Below, in pieces: positions 1 to 7,429 of a stretch of DNA of 42,366 bases; the stretch's first letter is position 1, and each line of letters begins with the position of its first letter. The translations under genes and the position numbers were made by a program. This DNA is from a virus. The DNA lies in the IMG/VR virus record IMGVR_UViG_3300003886_000013, positions 1 to 42,366 of that record; one strand, written 5' to 3'. The notes under the pieces were generated by a model. It worked only from the letters and a program-made list of their open reading frames with translations, ran no database searches and was not told the DNA's origin.

Positions 1-1
1 A

Positions 2-100
2 ACAAAAGTTAAAGAGTATATTTATAATTTCGTACCTAGTTATATACCAAAAGAACATATTGGTAAATTTATGAAAGCTAAGGAGAAGAAAAATGCTTAA
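2..100 (+). CDS. 5'-truncated microprotein of the YIP-x-EQ family (copy 1)
   Basis: The window opens inside this gene, and 32 codons are visible to the TAA at 98-100. The visible part carries SYIPKEH followed by a Lys-rich tail (FMKAKEKK), which is the C-terminal signature shared by eight other small proteins in this window. The N-terminal half, where the other copies have their CxxC knuckle, lies outside the window. The tail codons AAG GAG AAG supply the SD for the next gene, whose ATG (93) lies inside this frame, giving an 8-bp overlap. The function is unknown. Family membership is seen in the sequence, while a Zn-binding role is inferred from the complete copies. Confidence 0.6.
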   Translation, partial: TKVKEYIYNFVPSYIPKEHIGKFMKAKEKKNA

Positions 101-278
101 AACATTTGTTAGGTTATTCAGTTTTATTGTTGGAACACTTATGGTTACTATATGTTGTATGGCATATTCTAATGGTATAGAAGTACCATATAGTAGTTAT
201 TATGTTACTATATTACCATTACTTATTTTCCTTTGTGTACATTGGATACCAGGAAAGGACATTTTGTTTGATGGGTAG
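93..278 (+). CDS. Small two-TM membrane protein, hypothetical
   Basis: This 61-aa protein has a hydrophobic stretch at about residues 5-25 (SFIVGTLMVTICCMAYS) and a second at about 38-52 (YVTILPLLIFLCVHWI), so it is probably an inner-membrane protein with two helices. The start at 93 has an ideal aaggag SD embedded in the end of the preceding gene, so translation is probably coupled. It ends just before the RNA hairpin at 284. I do not recognise the family. Small membrane proteins in this position can be superinfection-exclusion or host-takeover factors, but nothing here shows that. Confidence 0.6.
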   Translation: MLKTFVRLFSFIVGTLMVTICCMAYSNGIEVPYSSYYVTILPLLIFLCVHWIPGKDILFDG

Positions 279-283
279 TATCT

Positions 284-397
284 TCCTGTTATATTTTGTG
301 GGGAGGGTGTATGTAACCCGATACTAAGCCAGCGTATTTTGGGAGCTAAAGATGGAATGACTGGCAAAATGCTCCCTTTCCCCAAAATATAACAGGA
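284..397 (+). promoter_or_regulatory. Structured 5' RNA sequestering the SD of the gene at 406
   Basis: Bases 284-298 pair with 383-397 in a continuous 15-bp stem. After one bulged T the stem continues with 300-302/380-382. The right arm contains the aggag SD (394-398) of the gene starting at 406, so the closed stem would block translation. The enclosed 75 nt offer GGGT/ACCC (305-308/316-319). They also offer two crossing helices, GCCAG/CTGGC (328-332/361-365) and GGGAGC/GCTCCC (341-346/371-376), which together would form a pseudoknot. This architecture suits a riboswitch, thermosensor or protein-binding operator. I could not match it to a known riboswitch class. The stems are seen directly; the regulatory role is inferred. 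Confidence 0.6.
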
Positions 398-405
398 GAT
401 AAATT

Positions 406-687
406 ATGGAAAAGCACCATTGCTATGGTAACCAGCAGATATTTAATAAAGTTACTTGTAAGGATGATAATTGTAATTGGTACCTTGCGTGTAGTATAAA
501 GTGTGGTAATAAAGTAGACATGTTTGAGTATAAGTTGGTTGAATTATTAATTGGTACAGTAACAAAAACTGAACTTTTGGAATTATTAGGAATTAATTAT
601 GGCATCTCATATAACGCAAGTAAACAGGCGATCAAAAGATGGAAAAGAAATAGAATAAGAAATGAAAATAATAATACAAGGAAATAA
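406..687 (+). CDS. Cys-rich small protein with C-terminal basic HTH-like region
   Basis: This 93-aa protein has six Cys/His-rich positions in its first 40 residues (HHCYG, VTCKDDNC, ACSIKC), consistent with a small metal-binding fold. A C-terminal segment (TELLELLGINYG then SKQAIKRWKRNR) reads like a helix-turn-helix followed by a basic tail. Its SD lies in the closing stem of the preceding RNA hairpin, so expression may be conditional. The 3' end overlaps the helicase start by 26 bp, in another frame. A DNA-binding regulator is a reasonable guess, but no family was recognised. Confidence 0.6.
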   Translation: MEKHHCYGNQQIFNKVTCKDDNCNWYLACSIKCGNKVDMFEYKLVELLIGTVTKTELLELLGINYGISYNASKQAIKRWKRNRIRNENNNTRK

Positions 688-1945
688 AGCACATATAGAA
701 GGCAAGTTTGATATAAATAAAGTAGAGGAAGCTCTAACATTTGTATCACCAAATTACTGGTATAGTCCTGCATATAAGAGTGGACACTGGGATGGTAAAA
801 TACGCTACCTAAGAAATAGGAAATTCCCTGTTGGCTTCTTACATAGGATACAAAAACTATGTCCAGAAGCCACAATGGAAGGTATTTTTCCTACTCCTAA
901 TATAGACAGTTTAGCAGAATATGTTAGTAAAGCAGGAGTACACCAGTATCCAAGAGAATATCAATACGAAGCTATAAAAATAGGAGTTGAAAAGAAACTA
1001 GGTATTATAAAACTAGCTACTAATGCTGGTAAAGGTAGAGTAATAGCTGGTATTGTATCTGCTTTTCCTGATGTAGAATTCTTAATATTGGCTCATAGGA
1101 AAGATATTATATTTGAGATAAGTAAAGAATGTAACCAGTTTATGACATGTAGTAACTATAAAATCTCTACTTTTCAGAGTGCTAATAATTTTGATTTAAG
1201 CCAATTTGGTGGTGTGTTGATTGATGAATGTGCCAGTGTTGCCGCTCAAACATTCTATAGTATTGTTGGTGAATGTGAGAACGCTAACATAAGAATTGGT
1301 TTTAGTGCTACACCAGAGAGAAGTGATGGTAAGGACTATATGATTGAAGCGGCAGTAGGGCAACCAATCTCTGAAATAGATCAGCAAGAATTAGTGAAAA
1401 GAGGTATATCTGTTAAGCCAAAGATATATGTTATTCCTTTTATAATATCTCATTTTACTGGTGGGTACTCAACAATAGAAGATTTATTAATAAATAATTT
1501 AGACAGGAATAAAATAATAGCTAACTTAACCAAAAATAGGAAGCAAGTAGTTATTTTATTTAAAAGACATGATCATGGTAAGTTAATTCATGGTTTAATT
1601 CCAGGTTCTGTATATGTTGATGGTTCATTTTCAGATACTAAACGTGAGAAAATAAAACAAGACTTTATAAGAGGTAAGATAGATATACTAGTATCATCTA
1701 ATATATTTGATACGGGTGTGAACTTACCTAATATAACAACATTAATATTAGCTTGGGCAGGTAAGAGTCCACATGGATTAATACAGAAGATTGGTAGAGC
1801 AGTAAGAACTCATAAAGGAAAGACGGGAGTAGATATTTTTTGTTTTGGTGAGATTGGAAATACACATTTTAATAAGCACACTAAAATAAGGATAGGAAAA
1901 TTGGTAGATGATGGGTACGATGTTGAAATATTTAAAATGTGGTAG
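662..1945 (+). CDS. UvsW-like superfamily 2 ATP-dependent helicase
   Basis: This 427-aa protein has a short N-terminal domain (about 1-95) resembling the T4 UvsW accessory domain (SGHWDGKIRYL, FPVGFLHRI), then an SF2 helicase core. Visible motifs are the Q-like YQYEAI, motif I ATNAGKGR, motif II DECA, motif III SATPERSDG, and motif VI QKIGRAVR. The length fits UvsW-type annealing and branch-migration helicases, which process recombination intermediates and R-loops during phage replication. It overlaps the upstream gene by 26 bp. The neighbourhood also holds DnaB, primase and a RecA/UvsX homologue, matching recombination-dependent replication. The family is clear; the detailed activity is inferred. 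Confidence 0.9.
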   Translation: MKIIIQGNKAHIEGKFDINKVEEALTFVSPNYWYSPAYKSGHWDGKIRYLRNRKFPVGFLHRIQKLCPEATMEGIFPTPNIDSLAEYVSKAGVHQYPREYQYEAIKIGVEKKLGIIKLATNAGKGRVIAGIVSAFPDVEFLILAHRKDIIFEISKECNQFMTCSNYKISTFQSANNFDLSQFGGVLIDECASVAAQTFYSIVGECENANIRIGFSATPERSDGKDYMIEAAVGQPISEIDQQELVKRGISVKPKIYVIPFIISHFTGGYSTIEDLLINNLDRNKIIANLTKNRKQVVILFKRHDHGKLIHGLIPGSVYVDGSFSDTKREKIKQDFIRGKIDILVSSNIFDTGVNLPNITTLILAWAGKSPHGLIQKIGRAVRTHKGKTGVDIFCFGEIGNTHFNKHTKIRIGKLVDDGYDVEIFKMW

Positions 1946-2026
1946 GTGTTTTACACTCTATGAAGTTTTCGTTGCATTTTAAGAAACAGTTATGTATTTT
2001 ATAAAGCTTTATTAGAAAGGAGAAAT

Positions 2027-3115
2027 ATGATGGGAAATGTAGTATTTGTTACCGATTGCGAAGGTCCCACATGCTTAGATGATAATGCTTTGGATCTTTC
2101 AGAGTTTTATCTGCCACATGGAGAAAAGTTTTTCGCACAAATAAGTAAGTATGATGACATCAAGCATTTGTATGTTAAAGACCCAAATTACAGTGCCGGT
2201 GATACCTTACGCCTTATTTTGCCTTTTCTAAGAGCATATGGTGTATCAAATAAAGGTATCGAATATTTTATTAATAACATTAAACCAATTAATTTTACTG
2301 ATGGGGCAATAGCAGGGCATCGACATTTAATAGATGAGAATAGAATGCCAGTTTTTGAGGTCAGTACCAGCTATGAGCAATTTGCTTATCTGGTTGCAGA
2401 TGAATTACATGTAAGCAGAAAGAATGTACATTGTACAAAGTTAGACCTTGATGAATATTATTTCAGCAAGCAGGAAATAAATAAGATAAAAGGGTTTCTT
2501 TACGAAATAATAGATTTACCCGATATCAACGTACCTGAGAATGGTGAGAGAGGCATTGATAGCTTGGATGAAGACACAAGAAAAACTTTTGATCGACTAG
2601 AAAATATCTTTTGGAAAGAAATGAGTAATATGGAGTGTTATAAATTACTTAATAATGTCCATGTTATGAATGCTAATGGAAAGGTTGACGCTGTTAAAGA
2701 AATCCTAGCGAAAGGAGCGGGAAGCAAAGAAGATGTAATTTATATTGGTGATAGTATCACTGATAAAGAAGCACTTAAATATGTTAGAGAAAATGGAGGG
2801 TTGGCAGTTTCTTTTAATGGTAATGAATATGCCATTAATGAAGCACAAATTGTGTGCATAGGTACTAATGCAAGCATTAACACAGTAATTGCCGAGCTTT
2901 TTAAAAGCGAAGGACGTGATAGAGTGATGGAGTTTTTCAGATCAGATGACCCATCTGAAGAAAATGAAAAGATTAAAGATTTATATAATTCATTTAGAAT
3001 CGGTAAAGATGAAATAGAAGTATATACTAAAACTGAAGACAATGAATCAGAGTTAATAAGAAAGAGCAAAGCGAAAAGAGAAGAATTAAGAGCAGGCGCA
3101 GGAAGGTTGAGTTAG
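2027..3115 (+). CDS. HAD-superfamily phosphatase-like protein (EhaR-like)
   Basis: This 362-aa protein opens with the HAD motif I variant VTDCEGPT (nucleophile Asp, Cys in place of the middle residue, Glu at the second acid). Near residue 240 it has a motif IV-like IYIGDSITDKEAL. The large middle cap region and overall layout recall archaeal-type HAD proteins annotated as EhaR, a resemblance made from memory. SD aaggag (2017-2022) serves ATG 2027 or, with better spacing, ATG 2030. The C-terminal 40 residues are charged and look unstructured. Its local base composition looks slightly less AT-rich than its neighbours, compatible with recent acquisition. The substrate is unknown; nucleotide or sugar phosphate hydrolysis is possible. 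Confidence 0.7.
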   Translation: MMGNVVFVTDCEGPTCLDDNALDLSEFYLPHGEKFFAQISKYDDIKHLYVKDPNYSAGDTLRLILPFLRAYGVSNKGIEYFINNIKPINFTDGAIAGHRHLIDENRMPVFEVSTSYEQFAYLVADELHVSRKNVHCTKLDLDEYYFSKQEINKIKGFLYEIIDLPDINVPENGERGIDSLDEDTRKTFDRLENIFWKEMSNMECYKLLNNVHVMNANGKVDAVKEILAKGAGSKEDVIYIGDSITDKEALKYVRENGGLAVSFNGNEYAINEAQIVCIGTNASINTVIAELFKSEGRDRVMEFFRSDDPSEENEKIKDLYNSFRIGKDEIEVYTKTEDNESELIRKSKAKREELRAGAGRLS

Positions 3116-3184
3116 AGTAACACACAATATCAGAGGCTTATATCACATTTTTTTATAATATTAAACGATTAAAATTGATAATAT

Positions 3185-3487
3185 ATGCCAAATAATGACC
3201 ATGATCAAGGTAACAGAATATTAAGGTCTAAAATAAAAGGAACGTTAGAAACTTCAATAGGAAATATATGGGAAAGTCATGATGCTATGAGAGCAATGTA
3301 TACAGACCCAGAACAATTAAAAGAGTTTGACAATTTTACAAAGAATAAAAGAAAAGAATTGTTAAATAATATGAAAGTTAAAAGAGACCAAGCAATTATT
3401 CTAAAATACAAGCTAGTACAGATTAAACAGGGTATTCAAGCTAGTTTAGCACTTGATAAATTTGGAAAGACAGATGGGAAAGTATAA
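3185..3487 (+). CDS. Hypothetical charged helical protein
   Basis: This 100-aa hydrophilic protein is rich in Lys and Gln and predicted mainly helical from about residue 30 on (FTKNKRKELLNNMKVKRDQ). No SD is visible before ATG 3185. A TATAAT hexamer at 3154-3159 could be a -10 element, but no convincing -35 is present. It overlaps the downstream YIP-x-EQ family gene by 14 bp if that gene starts at 3474. I do not recognise the family, and no catalytic motif is visible. Confidence 0.55.
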   Translation: MPNNDHDQGNRILRSKIKGTLETSIGNIWESHDAMRAMYTDPEQLKEFDNFTKNKRKELLNNMKVKRDQAIILKYKLVQIKQGIQASLALDKFGKTDGKV

Positions 3488-3704
3488 TGGATTTAAGGGG
3501 TGTGTATATTGTGATGAATTTCAAAGTGAAAACTTTTTTGCACATGTTAGTTGTTGGAGATCTAATCGTAAATTTAATAATATAGTGTTTAAAATTTATA
3601 GCAATACTCCAGAATATATACCAAAAGAACAACATTTTACTTACTTAAAACGTAAACTAGAGAAGGAACTAAATGACACCACTAGAAATGGTACATCTAT
3701 ATGA
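3474..3704 (+). CDS. YIP-x-EQ family Zn-knuckle microprotein (copy 2)
   Basis: A 76-aa protein if started at ATG 3474 (SD-like ggaaag at 3463-3468). A longer in-frame TTG start at 3453 would overlap the previous gene further. It shows a CVYC knuckle, a second Cys (HVSCW), and the signature EYIPKEQHFTYLKRKLEKEL. The tail codons GAG AAG GAA form the SD for ATG 3673, which lies inside this gene in another frame with a 32-bp overlap. Metal binding and helix formation are inferred from the motif. No described family is known to me. Confidence 0.65.
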   Translation: MGKYNGFKGCVYCDEFQSENFFAHVSCWRSNRKFNNIVFKIYSNTPEYIPKEQHFTYLKRKLEKELNDTTRNGTSI

Positions 3705-4152
3705 GCAATTAGTAAGGGAAAATGGTAATAGTACATACAGTATTCATCGTAGAAGTAAGTATATGCAATTACATAAAGATTCATTTAAAAAATTGAAGCA
3801 GATATTAGATGAAAAAGATATACCAATTGAAGATTTTATGAGAGTACAGTTTATGAATAAGGGTACTAGACCTTTTCCAAACCAGATGAATGGTACAGTA
3901 GCAATGACTAGGTGGAAAGAACATAAAGCATCAGAAGATATTAGTGAGATATATAACCAACAAGAACGTTACTTGGCTTCATACATAAGCCAAGATTACA
4001 CAATAGAAGAAGCGTTGAATTTTGATGTATTCTATTATTGGTTTAGATGTTTAAAAATGAAAGACTATCCAGCAATATGGAAATTTTATGCTAAAAAGGA
4101 ATTAGAAAAAATGCCAGATTTAAAGAAAATAATAGGAAGGAAATATGTATGA
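3673..4152 (+). CDS. Hypothetical protein between two YIP-x-EQ family genes
   Basis: This 159-aa soluble, mostly helical protein is rich in Lys, Tyr and Trp in its C-terminal half (FDVFYYWFRCLKMKDYPAIW). The start is fixed by the gagaagga SD contained in the preceding gene. Its TGA stop at 4150-4152 overlaps the ATG of the next microprotein. I do not recognise it and see no catalytic signature. Its position among replication genes suggests an early function. Confidence 0.6.
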   Translation: MTPLEMVHLYEQLVRENGNSTYSIHRRSKYMQLHKDSFKKLKQILDEKDIPIEDFMRVQFMNKGTRPFPNQMNGTVAMTRWKEHKASEDISEIYNQQERYLASYISQDYTIEEALNFDVFYYWFRCLKMKDYPAIWKFYAKKELEKMPDLKKIIGRKYV

Positions 4153-4313
4153 TGAAAAATAAATGTGATTTTTGTGGGATTAATAAAGGATCTATTAATA
4201 TTAAACAAGTACTACACATATGTAAAATATGTTATATTACAATATCATCATCAATACCTACTTATATACCAAAAGAACAGCATCTTAAATATTTAGTATT
4301 AAATTCAAAATAA
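4149..4313 (+). CDS. YIP-x-EQ family Zn-knuckle microprotein (copy 3)
   Basis: This 54-aa protein is the cleanest complete copy. It has CDFC, a 16-residue spacer, CKIC, then IPTYIPKEQHLKYL and a short end. Two CxxC pairs at this spacing are typical of a four-Cys zinc ribbon. ATG 4149 overlaps the upstream TGA; a second ATG follows at 4152. Unlike most other copies it does not overlap a downstream gene. Instead it precedes the 23S-like RNA at 4327-4476. It is too short for ordinary gene callers. The role is unknown; RNA or protein binding is an inference. Confidence 0.65.
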   Translation: MMKNKCDFCGINKGSINIKQVLHICKICYITISSSIPTYIPKEQHLKYLVLNSK

Positions 4314-4326
4314 TGTTAAGGAAATA

Positions 4327-4476
4327 AATTTATAGCAAGTAGGCTTAGAAGCAGCCATCTTTTAATGAGTGCGGAACTAACCTTGGTAAGTGAGTTCTTT
4401 TGGTAATAGAAAGAAGCTAAGTTACTGGACGGGGGTAAATTATTATCTGCTTTGGCGTAAAAGCACACTATAAATT
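4327..4476 (+). ncRNA. Structured RNA mimicking the 23S rRNA GTPase-associated centre
   Basis: Bases 4342-4376 align without gaps to the bacterial 23S rRNA L11-binding region (E. coli about 1062-1096), recalled from memory. GGCTTAGAAGCAGCCATC is identical, then TTTAA and GAGTGCG, giving 32 of 35 identities to the common bacterial form. The counterparts of A1067 and A1095 are 4347 and 4375, and both are A. CAAG (4336-4339) can pair with CTTG (4382-4385) as a junction stem. A second colinear similarity is ACGGGGGTAAATTAT (4429-4443) to 23S ACGGGGCTAAACCAT, 12 of 15. The domain is closed by a perfect 9-bp helix, 4327-4335/4468-4476, ending 4 nt before the SD of the DnaB gene. The distal half of H44 has diverged. 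An L11 decoy or an L11-sensing leader are inferences. Confidence 0.8.
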
Positions 4477-4492
4477 ATAGAAAGGATAGAAT

Positions 4493-5734
4493 TTGGAAAG
4501 AGAATTTGAAAAGCTACTATTGACGGCTTTTGTTAAGGATGAAAAATTCCTAAAAGAAACAATGGGATATGTTGAAGATTCAAACTTTGACAATCAGTAT
4601 TTTAAGTACTTCTACCTTATAGTAGAAACATATTATAAAAAGTATCATAAACGTATTCCATTTGATATATTTAAGTATATGCTACAGAATACATTAACAT
4701 CACAAAATTTTGAAAGAGAAGAGTTACCAATAATATCAGGTTTAATTGTAGATATATTCAATTCTCCAGTTAATACAGATTTTATAAGAATTGAACTTGG
4801 TAATCAAATAAAAGAAAATAGACTAAGACAAATATTAGAAATGTATGGTGGTAATGTAGACATAAACAATATTGAGATACTACTAGAAGAAATTGGTAAA
4901 GTCAATAAGTATGACCCCAATGAAGATAAGCCACTGGAATATACGTCATCTTTGCATAGACGTAGTATGAGACAAGAACCAATTCCGACAGGTATTAGTT
5001 ATTTAGATACTTTATTAAGTGGTGGTATATGTCCTGGTGAGTTTGGTGTAATATCTGCCCAAACTAGTGGTTGTAAGTCTACTCTTTTATTGAACTTTGC
5101 TTGGGGTGCAGTTATGGGTGGTAAAAGAGTACTAGTTATTACTCTAGAGGATAGTCAAGATACTGTATTCATGAGATTTGATTCTTTGTTTAGCCACCAA
5201 GAATTTATATTGTTTCGTAGAGACCCCTCAAGATCAGCCACGTTAAAGAAGAAGGTAGCAAAGCATAAGGATTTACTATACGTTAAGGATTATTCTTCTG
5301 GTGTTTGTACGCCAAGTAAAATTCGTGGAGTATTATCTGGTATGGAAAATATTGATTTAGTAATAGTTGATTATCTCGATGAACTTGGTAGTGGAACTGG
5401 TAGGAAAGACAGATGGCAAGAAGTAGAAGATGGTGCTAGACAGTTAAAAGCTATGGCTCACGAGTTAATGATACCACTGTGGACAGCTACTCAAACTTCA
5501 GCAGCAAGTTACGGTAAAGAGTTTGCAGGATTACAAGATATATATGGTGGTAAAGGTAAAGCACACATAGCACACATAGTACTTACCGTTGTACAAACAG
5601 ATGAAGAACGGTTAGCAAATAGACTTAGGATACTAATTAGTAAACAGAAGGCTGGTCCTAAAGGTGGTATTATTGATTGTAGGGTAGACTTAGCAAGGTG
5701 TAGAATATATGACGCAAAAATCTCAAAAGTTTAA
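4493..5734 (+). CDS. DnaB-like replicative DNA helicase
   Basis: This 413-aa protein has an N-terminal helical domain (about 1-140) and a RecA-like C-terminal ATPase. Motifs are a Walker A variant SAQTSGCKST (Cys replaces the usual second Gly), Walker B LVIVDYLDEL, and a sensor motif WTATQTSAAS. DnaB-family helicases unwind DNA 5'-3' at the replication fork with the primase encoded downstream (6629). The start codon is TTG 4493 with SD aaagga (4481-4486), directly after the closing helix of the 23S-like RNA, so that RNA could act as a translational control element. The 3' end overlaps the next small gene by 26 bp. Confidence 0.88.
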   Translation: MEREFEKLLLTAFVKDEKFLKETMGYVEDSNFDNQYFKYFYLIVETYYKKYHKRIPFDIFKYMLQNTLTSQNFEREELPIISGLIVDIFNSPVNTDFIRIELGNQIKENRLRQILEMYGGNVDINNIEILLEEIGKVNKYDPNEDKPLEYTSSLHRRSMRQEPIPTGISYLDTLLSGGICPGEFGVISAQTSGCKSTLLLNFAWGAVMGGKRVLVITLEDSQDTVFMRFDSLFSHQEFILFRRDPSRSATLKKKVAKHKDLLYVKDYSSGVCTPSKIRGVLSGMENIDLVIVDYLDELGSGTGRKDRWQEVEDGARQLKAMAHELMIPLWTATQTSAASYGKEFAGLQDIYGGKGKAHIAHIVLTVVQTDEERLANRLRILISKQKAGPKGGIIDCRVDLARCRIYDAKISKV

Positions 5735-5872
5735 ATTTAATAAAGCGTATTGTGATAACTGTAATGGTCCTCATCAAGTCTTATGTACAAAATACCAGAC
5801 TACTTACCAATAGAACAAGAAGAACAATATTTAACATTATTATATAGAAAGGAATTAAATGAAGAAACTTGA
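5709..5872 (+). pseudogene. YIP-x-EQ family member split by a -1 frameshift (copy 4)
   Basis: From ATG 5709 the frame encodes a CDNC knuckle and a further Cys (VLCTK) before TAG at 5814-5816. The signature IPDYLPIEQEEQYLTLL is in the -1 frame, ending with TGA 5870-5872. Re-reading one A in the AAAA run (5789-5792) after TGT ACA AAA joins the two halves into a protein of normal family layout, VLCTK-IPDYLPIEQ. This could be a lost base, a sequencing error or programmed -1 slippage on a Lys codon preceded by A. The tail codons AGA AAG GAA are the SD for ATG 5859. Confidence 0.6.
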
Positions 5873-6140
5873 AGAGCATGTAAAAGAATTTATCATACCA
5901 ATAGGTAAATATAAAGATTGTAAGTTAAAGGACATTGGTGACTTAGACTGGTTAGATTGGTATGTAAAGAGTGATTTTTCTAGTAAATGGCAGAAGAAGT
6001 TAGTAAATTGGTATATAGATGATGTCTCTAAGCACTTACAAACTGAAATAAATTTAGAGAAAGTAGTAGAAAGTGAAAAAGATGAGGAACTGTACCAAGA
6101 ATTGAAAGATGGTGCATGGGTAAATGATGATAATTTTTAA
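5859..6140 (+). CDS. DUF3820-like small protein
   Basis: This 93-aa protein has an N-terminal segment IPIGKYKDCKLKDIGDLDWL that resembles the DUF3820 signature (GKYKG followed by an L-x-D-x-P-x-x-Y-L-x-W-L pattern), found alone or fused to exonucleases in phages and bacteria. The C-terminal half is acidic. ATG 5859 lies within the end of the preceding frame, with its SD (aaagga) there. It sits between DnaB and primase, so a replication or repair role is plausible. The family assignment is from motif memory only. Confidence 0.6.
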   Translation: MKKLEEHVKEFIIPIGKYKDCKLKDIGDLDWLDWYVKSDFSSKWQKKLVNWYIDDVSKHLQTEINLEKVVESEKDEELYQELKDGAWVNDDNF

Positions 6141-6151
6141 TTGGGGAAGTA

Positions 6152-6592
6152 ATGACGAAATATAATGTACAGAAGAATGTAAATATTAAGAATCAAGGAA
6201 GTGGTAATGGTAGGTGGACAGGTGGAGAAAATTCATATTATACAAACCATTACCAACTAAAACTAAATCGTAAAGAAAGACTTAAACAATGTGGTAATAA
6301 GTGTGAAAAATGTGGTGACGGAACTGCCAACCTTAAAGCAACAAAACTAGATGGTGATAAAGAGAACCACGAAATTAGTAACTTAAAAATGTTGTGTAGT
6401 AAATGTGTTGGTAGTAAACAAAACTCAAAATTTAAAAAGAAATATGGAAATACACTAGATGAATTATGTCGTGAATTTGGTGTATCTTTATCTACTTTAT
6501 ATAAATTTATACCTGATAATGATAGTAAGGTAAAACTTAAAACCAGTATAATTGCATACAATAATATGAAAATTGTAAGGCATTCTATATGA
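6152..6592 (+). CDS. Degenerate HNH-type Zn protein with C-terminal HTH
   Basis: This 146-aa protein has CEKCG and a downstream CSKCVG framing KLDGDKENHEISNLKML. That is the frame of a Zn-stabilised HNH nuclease, but the usual HH pair is replaced by Thr-Lys and the last His by Val-Gly. The Asn-Leu anchor (SNLKML) is kept. A following LDELCREFGVSLSTLYKFI looks like a helix-turn-helix. The most economical reading is a former homing or HNH endonuclease retained as a DNA-binding protein. An active variant with different ligands cannot be excluded. SD gggga precedes ATG 6152. Confidence 0.6.
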   Translation: MTKYNVQKNVNIKNQGSGNGRWTGGENSYYTNHYQLKLNRKERLKQCGNKCEKCGDGTANLKATKLDGDKENHEISNLKMLCSKCVGSKQNSKFKKKYGNTLDELCREFGVSLSTLYKFIPDNDSKVKLKTSIIAYNNMKIVRHSI

Positions 6593-6628
6593 AGAACCAT
6601 ATAATAGAAATTTCACATAGGATAAGAA

Positions 6629-7429
6629 ATGGAAGATATTAAAATAACCTGTGTAAATCCTACCTGTGATGATGAAAAAGAACATCTGTGGATTAATTTA
6701 GAAAAGTCTATATATCATTGTTGGAAGTGTGGTTATAAGGGTAGAGTTGTAAATAATAAACTTATACTTAATGCACTGAAACAAAGGAAATATAGACAGC
6801 CAGTTAAGATGAGTTTCAGTAGTGGGCAGATGGAAGATAGTCTAAAAGTTATTGATCCTAGTCTGTTTGTACATTTAGAATCATTAAGACTAGATCATCA
6901 GGCTATAAAGTATATTAAATCAAGAGGGGTAACCACAGATGCTTGTTCTAAAATGGGTGGTATGTATAGTCCTGTTGATAGGTTATATGGTAGGATAGTA
7001 TTTCCTATTAAAGACAACGACAAAATTGTAGGGTGGCAAGGACGGTCCGTATACGGTAGAACGCCAAAGTATCTAATCTTTGGTAAGAAAAGCCTTGGCA
7101 TGTATAGTATGAAACCATTAGCTGCTTATAGAAGTTTTATAATTATCTTTGAAGGTATATTTGACGTATTAAAAGTACCTGAGTATAGTATTTCTATATT
7201 AGGTAAGAAACTAAGTGGTGTACAACTAAGAATTCTTTCAACATTCTTACAGGTTAAAACTATATTTATTATGTTAGATAGTGATGCAAATAAGGAAGAG
7301 TTAGCTATGTGTAATGAATTGAATCCGTGGTTTAAAACTATACCAATTCGATTAAAGAGTGGTGATCCTGGTAACTTAACCGAGAATAAGATACTGCAAC
7401 TATGTTTAGACAAAAAAAGTATATTATAG
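6629..7429 (+). CDS. DnaG-type DNA primase (Zn finger plus TOPRIM)
   Basis: This 266-aa protein begins with a zinc-ribbon pattern (CVNPTC then HCWKCGYKG), followed by a TOPRIM-like region with IIIFEGIFDVLK (catalytic Glu) and IFIMLDSDANK (DxD). These are the parts of a bacterial or T7-type primase, which makes RNA primers for lagging-strand synthesis. It is short for DnaG (about 600 aa) and lacks the helicase-binding tail, so it must pair with the separate DnaB-like helicase. SD ggataag precedes ATG 6629. Confidence 0.85.
   Translation: MEDIKITCVNPTCDDEKEHLWINLEKSIYHCWKCGYKGRVVNNKLILNALKQRKYRQPVKMSFSSGQMEDSLKVIDPSLFVHLESLRLDHQAIKYIKSRGVTTDACSKMGGMYSPVDRLYGRIVFPIKDNDKIVGWQGRSVYGRTPKYLIFGKKSLGMYSMKPLAAYRSFIIIFEGIFDVLKVPEYSISILGKKLSGVQLRILSTFLQVKTIFIMLDSDANKEELAMCNELNPWFKTIPIRLKSGDPGNLTENKILQLCLDKKSIL

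Noticed and set aside
341-376. SAM-II/SAM-V-like riboswitch from a GCTAAAGA string near the SD
   Set aside because: Only a short core-like string matches; the 15-bp masking stem and surrounding layout do not fit these classes.
3154-3159. Promoter before the gene at 3185
   Set aside because: A TATAAT is present but no acceptable -35 hexamer lies at 15-19 nt.
4314-4490. Group I intron or assembly chimera with host rRNA
   Set aside because: No intron core is visible. The similarity is limited to one rRNA domain, has diverged, and is closed by a phage-like AT-rich helix, unlike a chimeric join to intact rRNA.
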